This document shows positions 34,920 through 43,067 of a DNA stretch of 64,000 nucleotides, one piece after another. Under the pieces are notes generated by a model. That model had not been told where the DNA came from and did not search any database. It saw only the letters and a program-made list of their open reading frames with translations. Source of the DNA: CAVXDY01 sp963760715 (GTDB taxonomy: Bacteria > Actinomycetota > Thermoleophilia > Miltoncostaeales > Miltoncostaeaceae). Numbering within the stretch: the first letter of the stretch is position 1; the number at the start of each line of letters is the position of its first letter. The stretch spans positions 806,001-870,000 of the forward strand of contig CAVXDY010000007.1 in the NCBI GenBank assembly GCA_963760715.1, written 5' to 3'. A program made the translations under genes and the position numbers.

Positions 34920-36485
34920 TCAGGCGACGATCGCGTGCTGCATCGCCCAGAGCGCGGCCGCGGCGCGGGTCGAGACCCCGATCTTGGAGTACACGTGCTG
35001 GATGTGGTGGTCGGCGGTCTTCGGGGAGATGTAGAGCTCGTCCGCGATCGCCTGCGTCGTGAGCCCGCGTGCCGCGAGGCGGAGCACCTCGGCCTCCCTC
35101 CCCGTGAGTCCGCCGGGGTGCGTGGCCCGGCGGGCCCCTGATCCGGTGGGCGCGGCGTGACCGGCCGCCGCGAGCACGGCGTCCACCGCCCGCGCGTCGA
35201 GCGTGCCCTTGTCGCCGAGCCGGCGGAGCTCCGCGGCGGCGTCCTCGGGCGCGATGGCGGGACGATCGGCACGGTCGCTCGTGAGCGCCACGTAGACGTC
35301 CGTGGCCGCCAGCACGCGCGCGCCGGGGTCGAGCCCGACCGCGCGGAGGCACTTGTGGTACCCGGAGCCGTCAACGCGCTCGTGGTGGGTCGCCGCCAAC
35401 GGGTTCAGCATCAGCAGGGCCGGTGAGCGCCGCAGCATCTGCTCGGTGAGCATGGGGTGGAGCTCGACGCGGTCGAACTCGGCGCGTGTGAGCGAGCCGG
35501 GCTTGTCCCAGATCGAGTTCGGCACGACGGTCGTGCCGATCTCGTGCACCAGGGCCGCCCGCCCGAGCGCGACGACGGAGCGCTCGGAGAGTCCGAGGTT
35601 GCGCGCGGCCTCGCGGGCCAGCTGTGCGCAGCGGCGGCTGTGGCCCGACATGTACGGGGACTTCAGGTCGATGAAGTCGGCGACGACCGTGAGGGCCTCG
35701 TCGAGCTCGTCCCCCTCGAGCGTGCGATGTGGCTCGGGCTCGAGATCGAGCACCGCGTCCCAGGGCTCGAGCGCGGCGAGCCGGTCGAACCATTCCGCCC
35801 CGTGGGCCGCGAAGAGATCCGCCAGCTCCGGGTCGTACGTGCGGCCCCGGCGGTCGCGGACGATCTCGAGCGCCTCGTCGGGTGAGAAGAGCCGGCCGTG
35901 CGCCTCCATGTCGTGGCTGATGTGCACGGCCCTCATGGCCAGGGGGATCTCCTCCCCGCTGGCGTGGTTGGGGTACCCGGCGCCGTTCCACCGTTCGAAC
36001 GTGAAGCCGAGGGCCTCGCGTACGGCCGGGTCGAAGCCGAGGCGGGCGGCGAGCATGTCCCCCACCTCGCAGCCCGAGGTGAAGTTGTGCACCGCCCACG
36101 CCTTGGCGCCCTCCTGGATCATCTTGATGATCTGATCGCGCTCCTCCGGGGGCCGGCCGGCGGTCGCGAACGCGATCACGTCGTGGATCACCTCCGCCGG
36201 GTTTGCGGCGTCGTGCACCAGCGTCTGGGCCCGGATGGCGATCTCGTCGCCGAAGAGGGTGGAGACCTCGTGCGCGTGGCCGGTGCACCCGATGTAGCGC
36301 AGCAGCGCCACCCAGTAGGCCGTGTCGCGCAGCTCCGGGTCGAACCCGGCCTCCTCGCCCAGCCACACGGCCAGCAGGCACGACCGCAGCTGCGACTCGA
36401 GCGGTTGCCCGAAGGCGTTGTCCTGGGCGAGCGCGAGCGTGGCGACGAGCTCACCCATCCGGAGCGGTGGGGGCGACGACGACAT
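34920..36485 (-). CDS. HD-GYP-like domain protein with C-terminal LuxR helix-turn-helix
   Basis: 521 aa. A first half with a degenerate HD-like region (LLRYIGCTGHAHEVSTLFGDE, GFTFERWNGAGYPNHASGEEI) is followed by a second HD-GYP-like unit (SGHSRRCAQLA, ALVHEIGTTVVPNSIWDKPG, ATHHERVDGSGYHKC). The usual HD is HE in the second unit, so c-di-GMP cleavage is uncertain. The C terminus is a LuxR/GerE DNA-binding domain: LTGREAEVLRLAARGLTTQAIADELYISPKTADHHI. This joins a signal domain to transcription control. Divergent from the small monooxygenase-like gene and the ligand-binding protein, which it may regulate. Confidence 0.86.
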   Translation of the reverse strand: MSSSPPPLRMGELVATLALAQDNAFGQPLESQLRSCLLAVWLGEEAGFDPELRDTAYWVALLRYIGCTGHAHEVSTLFGDEIAIRAQTLVHDAANPAEVIHDVIAFATAGRPPEERDQIIKMIQEGAKAWAVHNFTSGCEVGDMLAARLGFDPAVREALGFTFERWNGAGYPNHASGEEIPLAMRAVHISHDMEAHGRLFSPDEALEIVRDRRGRTYDPELADLFAAHGAEWFDRLAALEPWDAVLDLEPEPHRTLEGDELDEALTVVADFIDLKSPYMSGHSRRCAQLAREAARNLGLSERSVVALGRAALVHEIGTTVVPNSIWDKPGSLTRAEFDRVELHPMLTEQMLRRSPALLMLNPLAATHHERVDGSGYHKCLRAVGLDPGARVLAATDVYVALTSDRADRPAIAPEDAAAELRRLGDKGTLDARAVDAVLAAAGHAAPTGSGARRATHPGGLTGREAEVLRLAARGLTTQAIADELYISPKTADHHIQHVYSKIGVSTRAAAALWAMQHAIVA

Positions 36486-36608
36486 GGGCGCGATTACACC
36501 ACGAAAACCGAATAGGGAGTTCGCCCGATGCGACCAACGGCGGCGCGGCGGATGCTCGCCGCATCATCGCGCCGATCGGCGGTGCGAGTGCAACGGAGGA
36601 GCGACGAA

Positions 36609-36881
36609 ATGATCCTGGCCACGACGACGTTCGAGGACTACGACCGCTTCATGGGGATCTTCTCGACCAAGGGCGCGGAGAAGCGCGGGGCCCACGGGTG
36701 CAAGGGCGCGCAGATCTTCCGCGACCCGAAGGAGAGCGACCGGGTCTGGGTCCTCTTCGACTGGGACGAGGCGGGGTGGCAGAGCTTCGTCTCCGACCCC
36801 GAGGTCCCCCCGATCATGAAGGAGGCCGGGCACACGAGCAGGGCCCAGACCGCGGAGTTCGCCGGCAGCCTCGATTCGTAG
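36609..36881 (+). CDS. small ABM-like/cyclase-like protein
   Basis: 90 aa from an ATG with GGAGG about 9 nt upstream. The ferredoxin-like fold pattern is suggested by TFEDYDRFMGIFS, CKGAQIFRDPKESDRVWVLFDWDEAGW and FVSDPEVPPIMKEAG. This resembles small cyclase or antibiotic-biosynthesis-monooxygenase-type proteins, but I do not assign a reaction. It lies 45 nt upstream of the ligand-binding protein gene on the same strand, likely in one unit. Confidence 0.7.
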   Translation: MILATTTFEDYDRFMGIFSTKGAEKRGAHGCKGAQIFRDPKESDRVWVLFDWDEAGWQSFVSDPEVPPIMKEAGHTSRAQTAEFAGSLDS

Positions 36882-36925
36882 GGCGATCGCCGGCCCGTCA
36901 TCGCAATCACGATCGGAGGAACACC

Positions 36926-38053
36926 GTGGAAAGGTCATCGGAGTCCGCCGGACCCATCAAGGTCGGCGTCATCACGGAGCAGACGGGTGCCCTGTCGTTC
37001 ATGGGCATCGCGAACGCGAACGTGGCCAGGATGGTGGTCAACGACATCAACGCCGCGGGCGGCCTGCTCGGCCGCCCGGTCGAGCTGCTCCTCGAGGACA
37101 GCGAGACCATCGACGAGGTCGGGGCGGCCAGGGCCGCCAAGCTCGTGCAGGAGGATCACGTGGACGTGATCTTCGGCGGCATCTACAGCTCCATGCGGCA
37201 GGCCATCAAGGTGCCCGCCGTGGAGGAGGGCCGCACGCTCTACATCTACCCGGAGCAGTACGAGGGGCAGGAGTACGACCCGCTCATCTTCTGCACCGGC
37301 CCGGTGCCGGCGCAACAGGTCGAGCCCCTCATCCCCTGGCTGATGGATCGCACCGGGGCCAGGACCTTCTTCCTGCCGTCCGCGGACTACATCTGGCCGC
37401 GCGTGCTGAACGAGAGGGTCCGGGAGGTCGTCACGGCCCTTGGCGGCGAGATCGTGGGCGAGGAGTACTACCCGCTCGATCACACCGACTACGCCGAGAT
37501 GGTCGGGAGGATCACCTCCAGCGGCGCAGACGTCGTGTTCAACACGATCGTGCCCCCCGGGCTCACGCCCTTTCTCGAGCTGCTCCACGACTCCGGGTTC
37601 ACGAAGCGGGGTGGATCGATCGTCTGCACGTACATGGACGAGAACTTCCTGAACTTCGTGCCCGCCGCCCATGTCGAGGGCCTGTACAGCTGCCTCGACT
37701 ACTACCGGACGCTGGACGACCCGTTCAGCCAGGAGCTGTCACGGCGCTACGAGGAGCGCTTCCCCGGCGCCGCCATCTTCACGGCCGGGAGCGCGTGCAC
37801 CGGGATGTACCGGGGCCTGAAGTTCTGGGAGGCCGCCGTGAGGGAGGCGGGCTCGCTCGACCAGGACGAGGTGATCGCGGCGCTCGACCACGCGCGGATC
37901 GCCGAGGGGCCCGGCGGGCCCGCCGAGATGGTGCCCGGCGAGCACCACGTCCGCATGAACATGTACATCGCCCAGGCGAACGCCGGCCAGTTCCGGATCG
38001 TCGAGAGCCTGGGGATGATCGACCCGAAGGAGTCCGTGCCGGCGGTGAAGTAG
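36926..38053 (+). CDS. AmiC/UrtA-type ligand-binding protein without signal peptide
   Basis: 375 aa. The periplasmic-binding fold type I of amide/urea receptors is clear: KVGVITEQTGALSFMGIANAN, VNDINAAGGLLGRPVELLLEDSE, GGIYSSMRQAIKVPAVEEG, YIYPEQYEGQE and CTYMDENFLNF. The GTG at 36926 has GGAGG upstream and gives a polar N terminus with no signal peptide or lipobox. No ABC transporter genes are adjacent. It may therefore be a cytoplasmic sensor as AmiC is, perhaps feeding the divergent HD-GYP/LuxR protein. An unseen upstream start with a signal cannot be excluded. Confidence 0.83.
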   Translation: MERSSESAGPIKVGVITEQTGALSFMGIANANVARMVVNDINAAGGLLGRPVELLLEDSETIDEVGAARAAKLVQEDHVDVIFGGIYSSMRQAIKVPAVEEGRTLYIYPEQYEGQEYDPLIFCTGPVPAQQVEPLIPWLMDRTGARTFFLPSADYIWPRVLNERVREVVTALGGEIVGEEYYPLDHTDYAEMVGRITSSGADVVFNTIVPPGLTPFLELLHDSGFTKRGGSIVCTYMDENFLNFVPAAHVEGLYSCLDYYRTLDDPFSQELSRRYEERFPGAAIFTAGSACTGMYRGLKFWEAAVREAGSLDQDEVIAALDHARIAEGPGGPAEMVPGEHHVRMNMYIAQANAGQFRIVESLGMIDPKESVPAVK

Positions 38054-38121
38054 GACGGGGCTCCGGGGCGCCGAGAGGCGTCCCGGGGTCGCCCCCGTCG
38101 CCGGTGTGCGAAGGTCACGGG

Positions 38122-39889
38122 GTGAGGACTGGAGATGTCGTCGGGCGGCTGGTGTCGGTCAACGTGGGCATGCCACGGGACGTGGTGTGGCAGGGCCGCA
38201 CGGTGCACACGGCGGTGTGGAAGGACCCGGTCGACGGGCCGCGGATGGTGCGCCGCCTGAACGTCGACGGCGATGGCCAGGGCGATCTGGGCGGACACGG
38301 CGGCGAGATGCGCGCGGTCTTCGTCTACCAGCTCGATTCCTACCGCCACTGGGAGGCCGAGCTGGGGCGCGACGACTTCGTCCCCGGGCAGTTCGGCGAG
38401 AACTTCACCGTGGAGGGCCTGGCCGATGACGTGGTCTGCATCGGCGATCGCTACCGGATCGGCGAGGCGGTCTTCGAGGTCACCCAACCTCGGGTCACGT
38501 GCTTCCGCGTCGGCATCCGCATGGACGATCCCCGGATACCGGCGCTGCTGGTGGCGCACCACCGCCCGGGGTTCTACCTCCGCGTCCTCACCGAGGGCGA
38601 GGTCCGCGCCGGCGACGAGATCCTCAAGGTCGCCGCCGGCCCCGAGGGGCTGACGGTCGCCGAGGTCGACGCCCTGCTCTACCTGCCCGGCCATTCCCAC
38701 GAGGACGTGCGGCGCGCCCTGCGGGTGCCCGCTCTCAGCCCGGGGTGGCAGGCCTCCTTCCGGGCGATGCTCGACCAGGATGACGGCGCCACGGGCAACG
38801 CGGGCCTGGCGGCCACGAGCCCGCCGCCCGCGTGGCCCGGGTTCCGCCCCCTGGTCGCGAGCCGGATCGACCGCGAGAGCGACTCGGTCGTCTCGGTGCA
38901 CCTGGACGATCCCGAGGGTGTGAGCGTGCCGGCCGCGCTCCCCGGCCAGTACCTCACCCTGCGCCTCCCGACCGGAGCAGGGTGCGCCACCGCTGCTGCG
39001 CAACTACTCGCTCTCGGGACCGCCCGGCGCCGACGGCTACCGCATCAGCGTCAAGCGCGAGGAGTACGGCGCGGCCAGCGGGTACATCCACACGCGCCTG
39101 CGCGCCGGAGACCGGCTCGAGGTCGCCGCGCCCCGCGGCACCTTCACGCTCCGGCCGGGAGACTCGCCCGTGCTCCTGATCAGCGCCGGCGTGGGGGCGA
39201 CGCCCGTGCTCGCCATGCTGCACGCCCTCGCGGCCGACCGCTCCGAGCGCGAGGTCTGGTGGCTCCACGGCGCCCGCAGCGGCTCCGAGCACTCGTTCGC
39301 CGCGGAGGCCCGCTCGCTGATCGAGGCCCTGCCCAACGCGCACCGGCACATCTGCTTCAGCCGCCCCGGCCCCGGCGATACCCGGGACGACTTCCAGACG
39401 GAGGGGCGTTTGTCGGCGCCCGTCCTCGCGGCGCTCGGGCTGCCGCCGGCCGCGGAGGCCTACCTCTGCGGGCCCCCGGCATTCATGCAGGAGGTGTCGG
39501 CCGCGCTCGCTGCCCTGGGGCTCGACGCTCACCACATCCACACCGAGCTCTTCGGCGCCGCCCCCTCCCTGACGCCCGGCATCGCCTCCGAGGCGGGTCG
39601 GCCGCCCCACCCGCCGGCGGGCGCACCCGGCGAGGGCCCCCTCGTCGCCTTCTCCCGCAGCGACCTCTCGGTGAGCTGGAGCCGCGACTACGCCAGCCTG
39701 CTCGAGCTGGCGGAGGCCTGCGACGTGCCCGTGCGCTGGTCGTGCCGCACCGGCGTCTGCCACAACTGCGAGACGGCCGTCGTCTCCGGCGACGTCCGGT
39801 ACTCACCCGACCCCGTGGAGGAACCGGGCGCCGGCCGCGCGCTCATCTGCTGCTCGCAGCCGCGGGGCGACCTCGTCCTCGACCTGTGA
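38122..39889 (+). CDS. MOSC domain-ferredoxin reductase fusion (one apparent frameshift)
   Basis: Reads as one protein of 588 aa if one extra base near 38985 is removed. Residues 1-210 are a MOSC domain (VNVGMPRDVVWQGRTVHTAVWKDP, GQFGENFTVEGL, RVTCFRVGIRM). Then comes an FAD-binding barrel (LRNYSLSGPP), an NAD domain (LLISAGVGATPVLAML, YLCGPPAFM) and a plant-type [2Fe-2S] domain (CRTGVCHNCETAV, ICCSQP). This is the YiiM-reductase architecture linked to molybdenum-dependent or sulfur redox chemistry. The GTG at 38122 is chosen by family alignment. All cofactor motifs are intact, which argues for a sequence error or a very recent shift. Confidence 0.82.
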
Positions 39890-40035
39890 GCGGGTGACGG
39901 CGGCCGTCCTGGTGGGCCGCGCGACGCCCGGCACGGGCGCGGGGACGATCGGGGTCACGCTCGGGATCGTCGCCGTCAGGGGCCCTGGATCCTCTCGATC
40001 GAGCGCGCCTGATCCGGCTGGAGGAGACTGGCCAG

Positions 40036-41352
40036 GTGATCCAGCCGCCCGAGACCCGATACGCCCGCAGCGGTGACCTGCACATCGCGTACCAGGTCAT
40101 CGGGGACGGTCCGCGCGACCTGGTGATGGTCCCGGGCTTCGTCTCGAACGTGGAGACGGTCTGGGAGGTGCCCGCGGCGGCCGAGTTCCTGCGCCGCCTC
40201 ACCTCCTTCTCGCGCCTGATCCTGTTCGACAAGCGCGGCACCGGGCTGTCGGACCGGGTGCCGGTGAGCGCGCTGCCGAGCCTCGAGGCGCGCATGGACG
40301 ACGTGCGGGCGGTGCTCGACGCCGCCGGCTCGGCGCGCGCGAGCCTCTTCGGCATCTCCGAGGGGGGCCCGATGTGCGTGCTCTTCGCCGCGACCCATCC
40401 GGAGCGGGTGGACCACCTCGTCCTCTACGGCTCGTACGCCCGCCGCAGCGAGGCCGAGCCCGACGACGGCGCCGCGCTGATCGCGCACATCGAGGCGGAG
40501 TGGGGCACCGGCAGGGTCCTCGCCGCCCGCAGCGCCGGCGCGGCCGCCGACGCGGAACTGCGCGCGATCCTGGCGCGCGCCGAGCGGCAGGGCGCAACGC
40601 CGGGCGCCGCCGTCGCGCTGATCCGGATGGCCGCGGCCATCGACGTGTCGTCCGTCCTCCCGAGCGTCTCGGTGCCGACGCTGGTGATGCACCGCACCGA
40701 CGACCCGAGCCTGGGCGTCGCGGGCGGGCGCGCCCTGGCGGCCGGCATCCCGGGTGCACGCCTCGTCGAGTTCCCGGGCGTCGATCACATCGCGTGGTTC
40801 GGCGACGGCGGGGCGATCCTGGGCGAGATCGAGCAGTTCCTGACCGGCGCGCGGCGCCAGCCGGCCCCCGAGCGCGTGCTCGCGACGGTCCTCTTCGCCG
40901 ACATCGTCGCCTCCACCGAGCATGCCGTGGATCTGGGCGATTCCGGCTGGCGGCGGCTGCTGGACCGATTCGACGAGATCACGCGGCGCGAGGTGGCGCG
41001 CTTTCGCGGGCGCGAGATCAATCGCCGCGGCGACGACTTCCTCGCCACCTTCGACGGGCCGGCGCGCGCGGCGCAGTGCGCCCTCGCCATCTCGACAGCC
41101 CTCCGGCCGCTGGGCATCGAGATGCGCGCCGGCGTCCACACCGGCGAGATCGAGCTTCGGGGAGAGGACGTGGGAGGCATCGCCGTGCACATCGGGGCCC
41201 GGGTCTGCTCGCTCGCCACGGCCAACGAGGTGCTGACGACCCGCACCGTGAGAGACCTCACCGTGGGCTCGGACCTGCGGTTCAGCGACCGGGGCGATCA
41301 CAGCCTCAAGGGCGTCCCCGACCCGGTGCGGATCTATCGCGTCGAGTCGTGA
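40036..41352 (+). CDS. alpha/beta hydrolase-class III adenylate cyclase fusion
   Basis: 438 aa. The N-terminal half is an alpha/beta hydrolase (VPGFVSNVE, FDKRGTGLSDRV, nucleophile elbow FGISEGGPM, and PGVDHIAWFGD). The C-terminal half is a class III cyclase domain: VLFADIVASTEHAVDLGD with the first metal aspartate and RREINRR-GDDFLATFDGP with the second (D2), ending in GDHSLKGVPDPVRIYRV. The combination is common in actinobacteria and may link ligand turnover or sensing to cAMP. GTG start; a GGAGG lies about 12 nt upstream. Confidence 0.86.
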   Translation: MIQPPETRYARSGDLHIAYQVIGDGPRDLVMVPGFVSNVETVWEVPAAAEFLRRLTSFSRLILFDKRGTGLSDRVPVSALPSLEARMDDVRAVLDAAGSARASLFGISEGGPMCVLFAATHPERVDHLVLYGSYARRSEAEPDDGAALIAHIEAEWGTGRVLAARSAGAAADAELRAILARAERQGATPGAAVALIRMAAAIDVSSVLPSVSVPTLVMHRTDDPSLGVAGGRALAAGIPGARLVEFPGVDHIAWFGDGGAILGEIEQFLTGARRQPAPERVLATVLFADIVASTEHAVDLGDSGWRRLLDRFDEITRREVARFRGREINRRGDDFLATFDGPARAAQCALAISTALRPLGIEMRAGVHTGEIELRGEDVGGIAVHIGARVCSLATANEVLTTRTVRDLTVGSDLRFSDRGDHSLKGVPDPVRIYRVES

Positions 41353-41367
41353 GCGATCGGGGGCCGG

Positions 41368-43056
41368 TCAGCCGAGCGCCAGGCGGTCGTGCACCTGCTT
41401 GATCGCGATCGCCCCCTCGCCCACGGCCGAGGCGACCCGTTTGACCGAGCCGTGACGCACGTCGCCGGCCGCGAACACCCCGGGCAGGCTGGTCTCGAGC
41501 GGGAACGGCGGGCGCTCGAGCGGCCAGGGGGCTCCGGCGACCGTCAGGTCCGGCCCGGTGAGGACGAACCCCCAGCGGTCGCGGGCGACCGTGGCGGGGA
41601 GCCAGTCGGTGCGCGGCACGGCTCCGATCAGCACGAACAGCGCCGCGAGGGTGACGCGTTCGGTGCGCCCGGACTCGCGCCGGCGCAGGACCAGGTGCTC
41701 CAGTCGGCCGTCGCCACCGCCTCCGATGACCTCGGTGCCGGGCAGCACGACCACGTTGTGCGCTGCGCCGATCGCCTCGATCAGGTAGTGGGACATGGTT
41801 TCGGCGAGGGTCGGCGCGCGAACCACCAGCACCACGTTCCGCGCATGCCGGGCCAGGTGGAGGGCGGCCTGTCCGGCCGAGTTCCCGCCGCCCACCAGGT
41901 AGACGTCCTCGCCCTCGAACGCGGGCGCCTCCGACGCCGACGCCCCGTAGAAGACCCCGGCGCCGGTCAGCGCGTCGAGCTCGGGGATGCCCAGCCGGCG
42001 GTAGGACACGCCGGTGGCCAGGACCACCGCGCCGGCCCGCACCTGGTCGCCCGCGGCCGTCCGCACCACCAGGTCGCCGTCCTCGTGGTCGAGGCCCTCC
42101 ACGTCGTGCGTCATCAGGAAGGTGGCGCCGAAGACCCAGGCCTGCTGGTAGGCGCGCATCGCGAGCTCGGCGCCCGGGATCCCCCGCGCGAAGCCCAGGT
42201 AGTTGCGGATCATCGAGCTCGCTCCGGCCTGGCCCCCCAGGGCCTCGCGCTCGATCACGAGCGTGTCGAGGCCCTCCGAGGCGCCGTAGACGGCGGCCGC
42301 CAGGCCGGCGGGCCCGGCACCCACCACCGCCACGTCGTAGCGGTGGTGCTCGAGCCGCGTGACCAGGCCGAGGGCGGCGGCCATCGCCTGCGCCCCGGGA
42401 TCCACCAGGACGGGTCCGTCGAGGAAGGCCACCACCGGCCGCTCCTCGCCGGGATGGCCGAGCGTGGCGAGCATCTCGCCGCCTTCGGGCGAGTCGGCGG
42501 GGAGGAACGCGTGGGGGATGCCGTTGCGCGTCAGGAAGCCGCGCACGGCGGCCGACGCTGCTCCGCGCATCGGCGCGACCACGGTCACCTCCTGCGGCCC
42601 GCCGGCCCGGGTGCGCGACCACTCGTGCACGAACTCGGCGACCGTGCGATGGAAGAGCTCGTCGGGCGAGCGCCAGGGCTTGAGCACGTAGTAGTCGATG
42701 GACCCGAGCGCCATCGCGCGCAGGATGGCCTCCTTGGTGCGCGGGTCCGCCCAGGCGCCCCAGTCCACGAGCAGGCCGCGCTTCACGTGCGGGAACCGCC
42801 GCCGGGCCTCCTGCAGCAGCTCGGTGCCCGTCGTCCCCGGCATCCATTGATCGGCCAGGACGAGGGCGACGTCACCGCCCTCGCCGGCGATGCGCGCGAG
42901 GGCCGCGATGGCCTCCTCGGGCGAGCCGGCGCACACGAGGTCGTAGTCCGCGGCGTAGCGGCGCTCCAGTTCGCGCCGCACGCGGCCCAGGGCGGCGGCG
43001 TCGTCGTCCACCGCGACGATCGCGGCACGCCCGGCGGCGGGGCCGGCGTGATCCAT
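41368..43056 (-). CDS. response regulator receiver-thioredoxin reductase-like fusion
   Basis: 562 aa. Residues 1-130 form a receiver domain (VAVDDDAAALGRV, phosphoacceptor D69 in LADQWMPG, K127 in VLKPW). A linker of about 100 residues with a thioredoxin-like pattern follows. From 240 on there is a pyridine nucleotide-disulfide oxidoreductase fold (VVGAGPAGLAAAVYGA, LVGGGNSAGQAALHLA, GVFAAGDVRHGSVKRV). The position of the redox CxxC of thioredoxin reductase reads GQAGASSMIRN, with no cysteines. The receiver would therefore gate a flavin enzyme with a different electron acceptor. Single gene; 14 nt gap to the cyclase gene end. Confidence 0.85.
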   Translation of the reverse strand: MDHAGPAAGRAAIVAVDDDAAALGRVRRELERRYAADYDLVCAGSPEEAIAALARIAGEGGDVALVLADQWMPGTTGTELLQEARRRFPHVKRGLLVDWGAWADPRTKEAILRAMALGSIDYYVLKPWRSPDELFHRTVAEFVHEWSRTRAGGPQEVTVVAPMRGAASAAVRGFLTRNGIPHAFLPADSPEGGEMLATLGHPGEERPVVAFLDGPVLVDPGAQAMAAALGLVTRLEHHRYDVAVVGAGPAGLAAAVYGASEGLDTLVIEREALGGQAGASSMIRNYLGFARGIPGAELAMRAYQQAWVFGATFLMTHDVEGLDHEDGDLVVRTAAGDQVRAGAVVLATGVSYRRLGIPELDALTGAGVFYGASASEAPAFEGEDVYLVGGGNSAGQAALHLARHARNVVLVVRAPTLAETMSHYLIEAIGAAHNVVVLPGTEVIGGGGDGRLEHLVLRRRESGRTERVTLAALFVLIGAVPRTDWLPATVARDRWGFVLTGPDLTVAGAPWPLERPPFPLETSLPGVFAAGDVRHGSVKRVASAVGEGAIAIKQVHDRLALG

Positions 43057-43067
43057 CCGAGCCCGGC

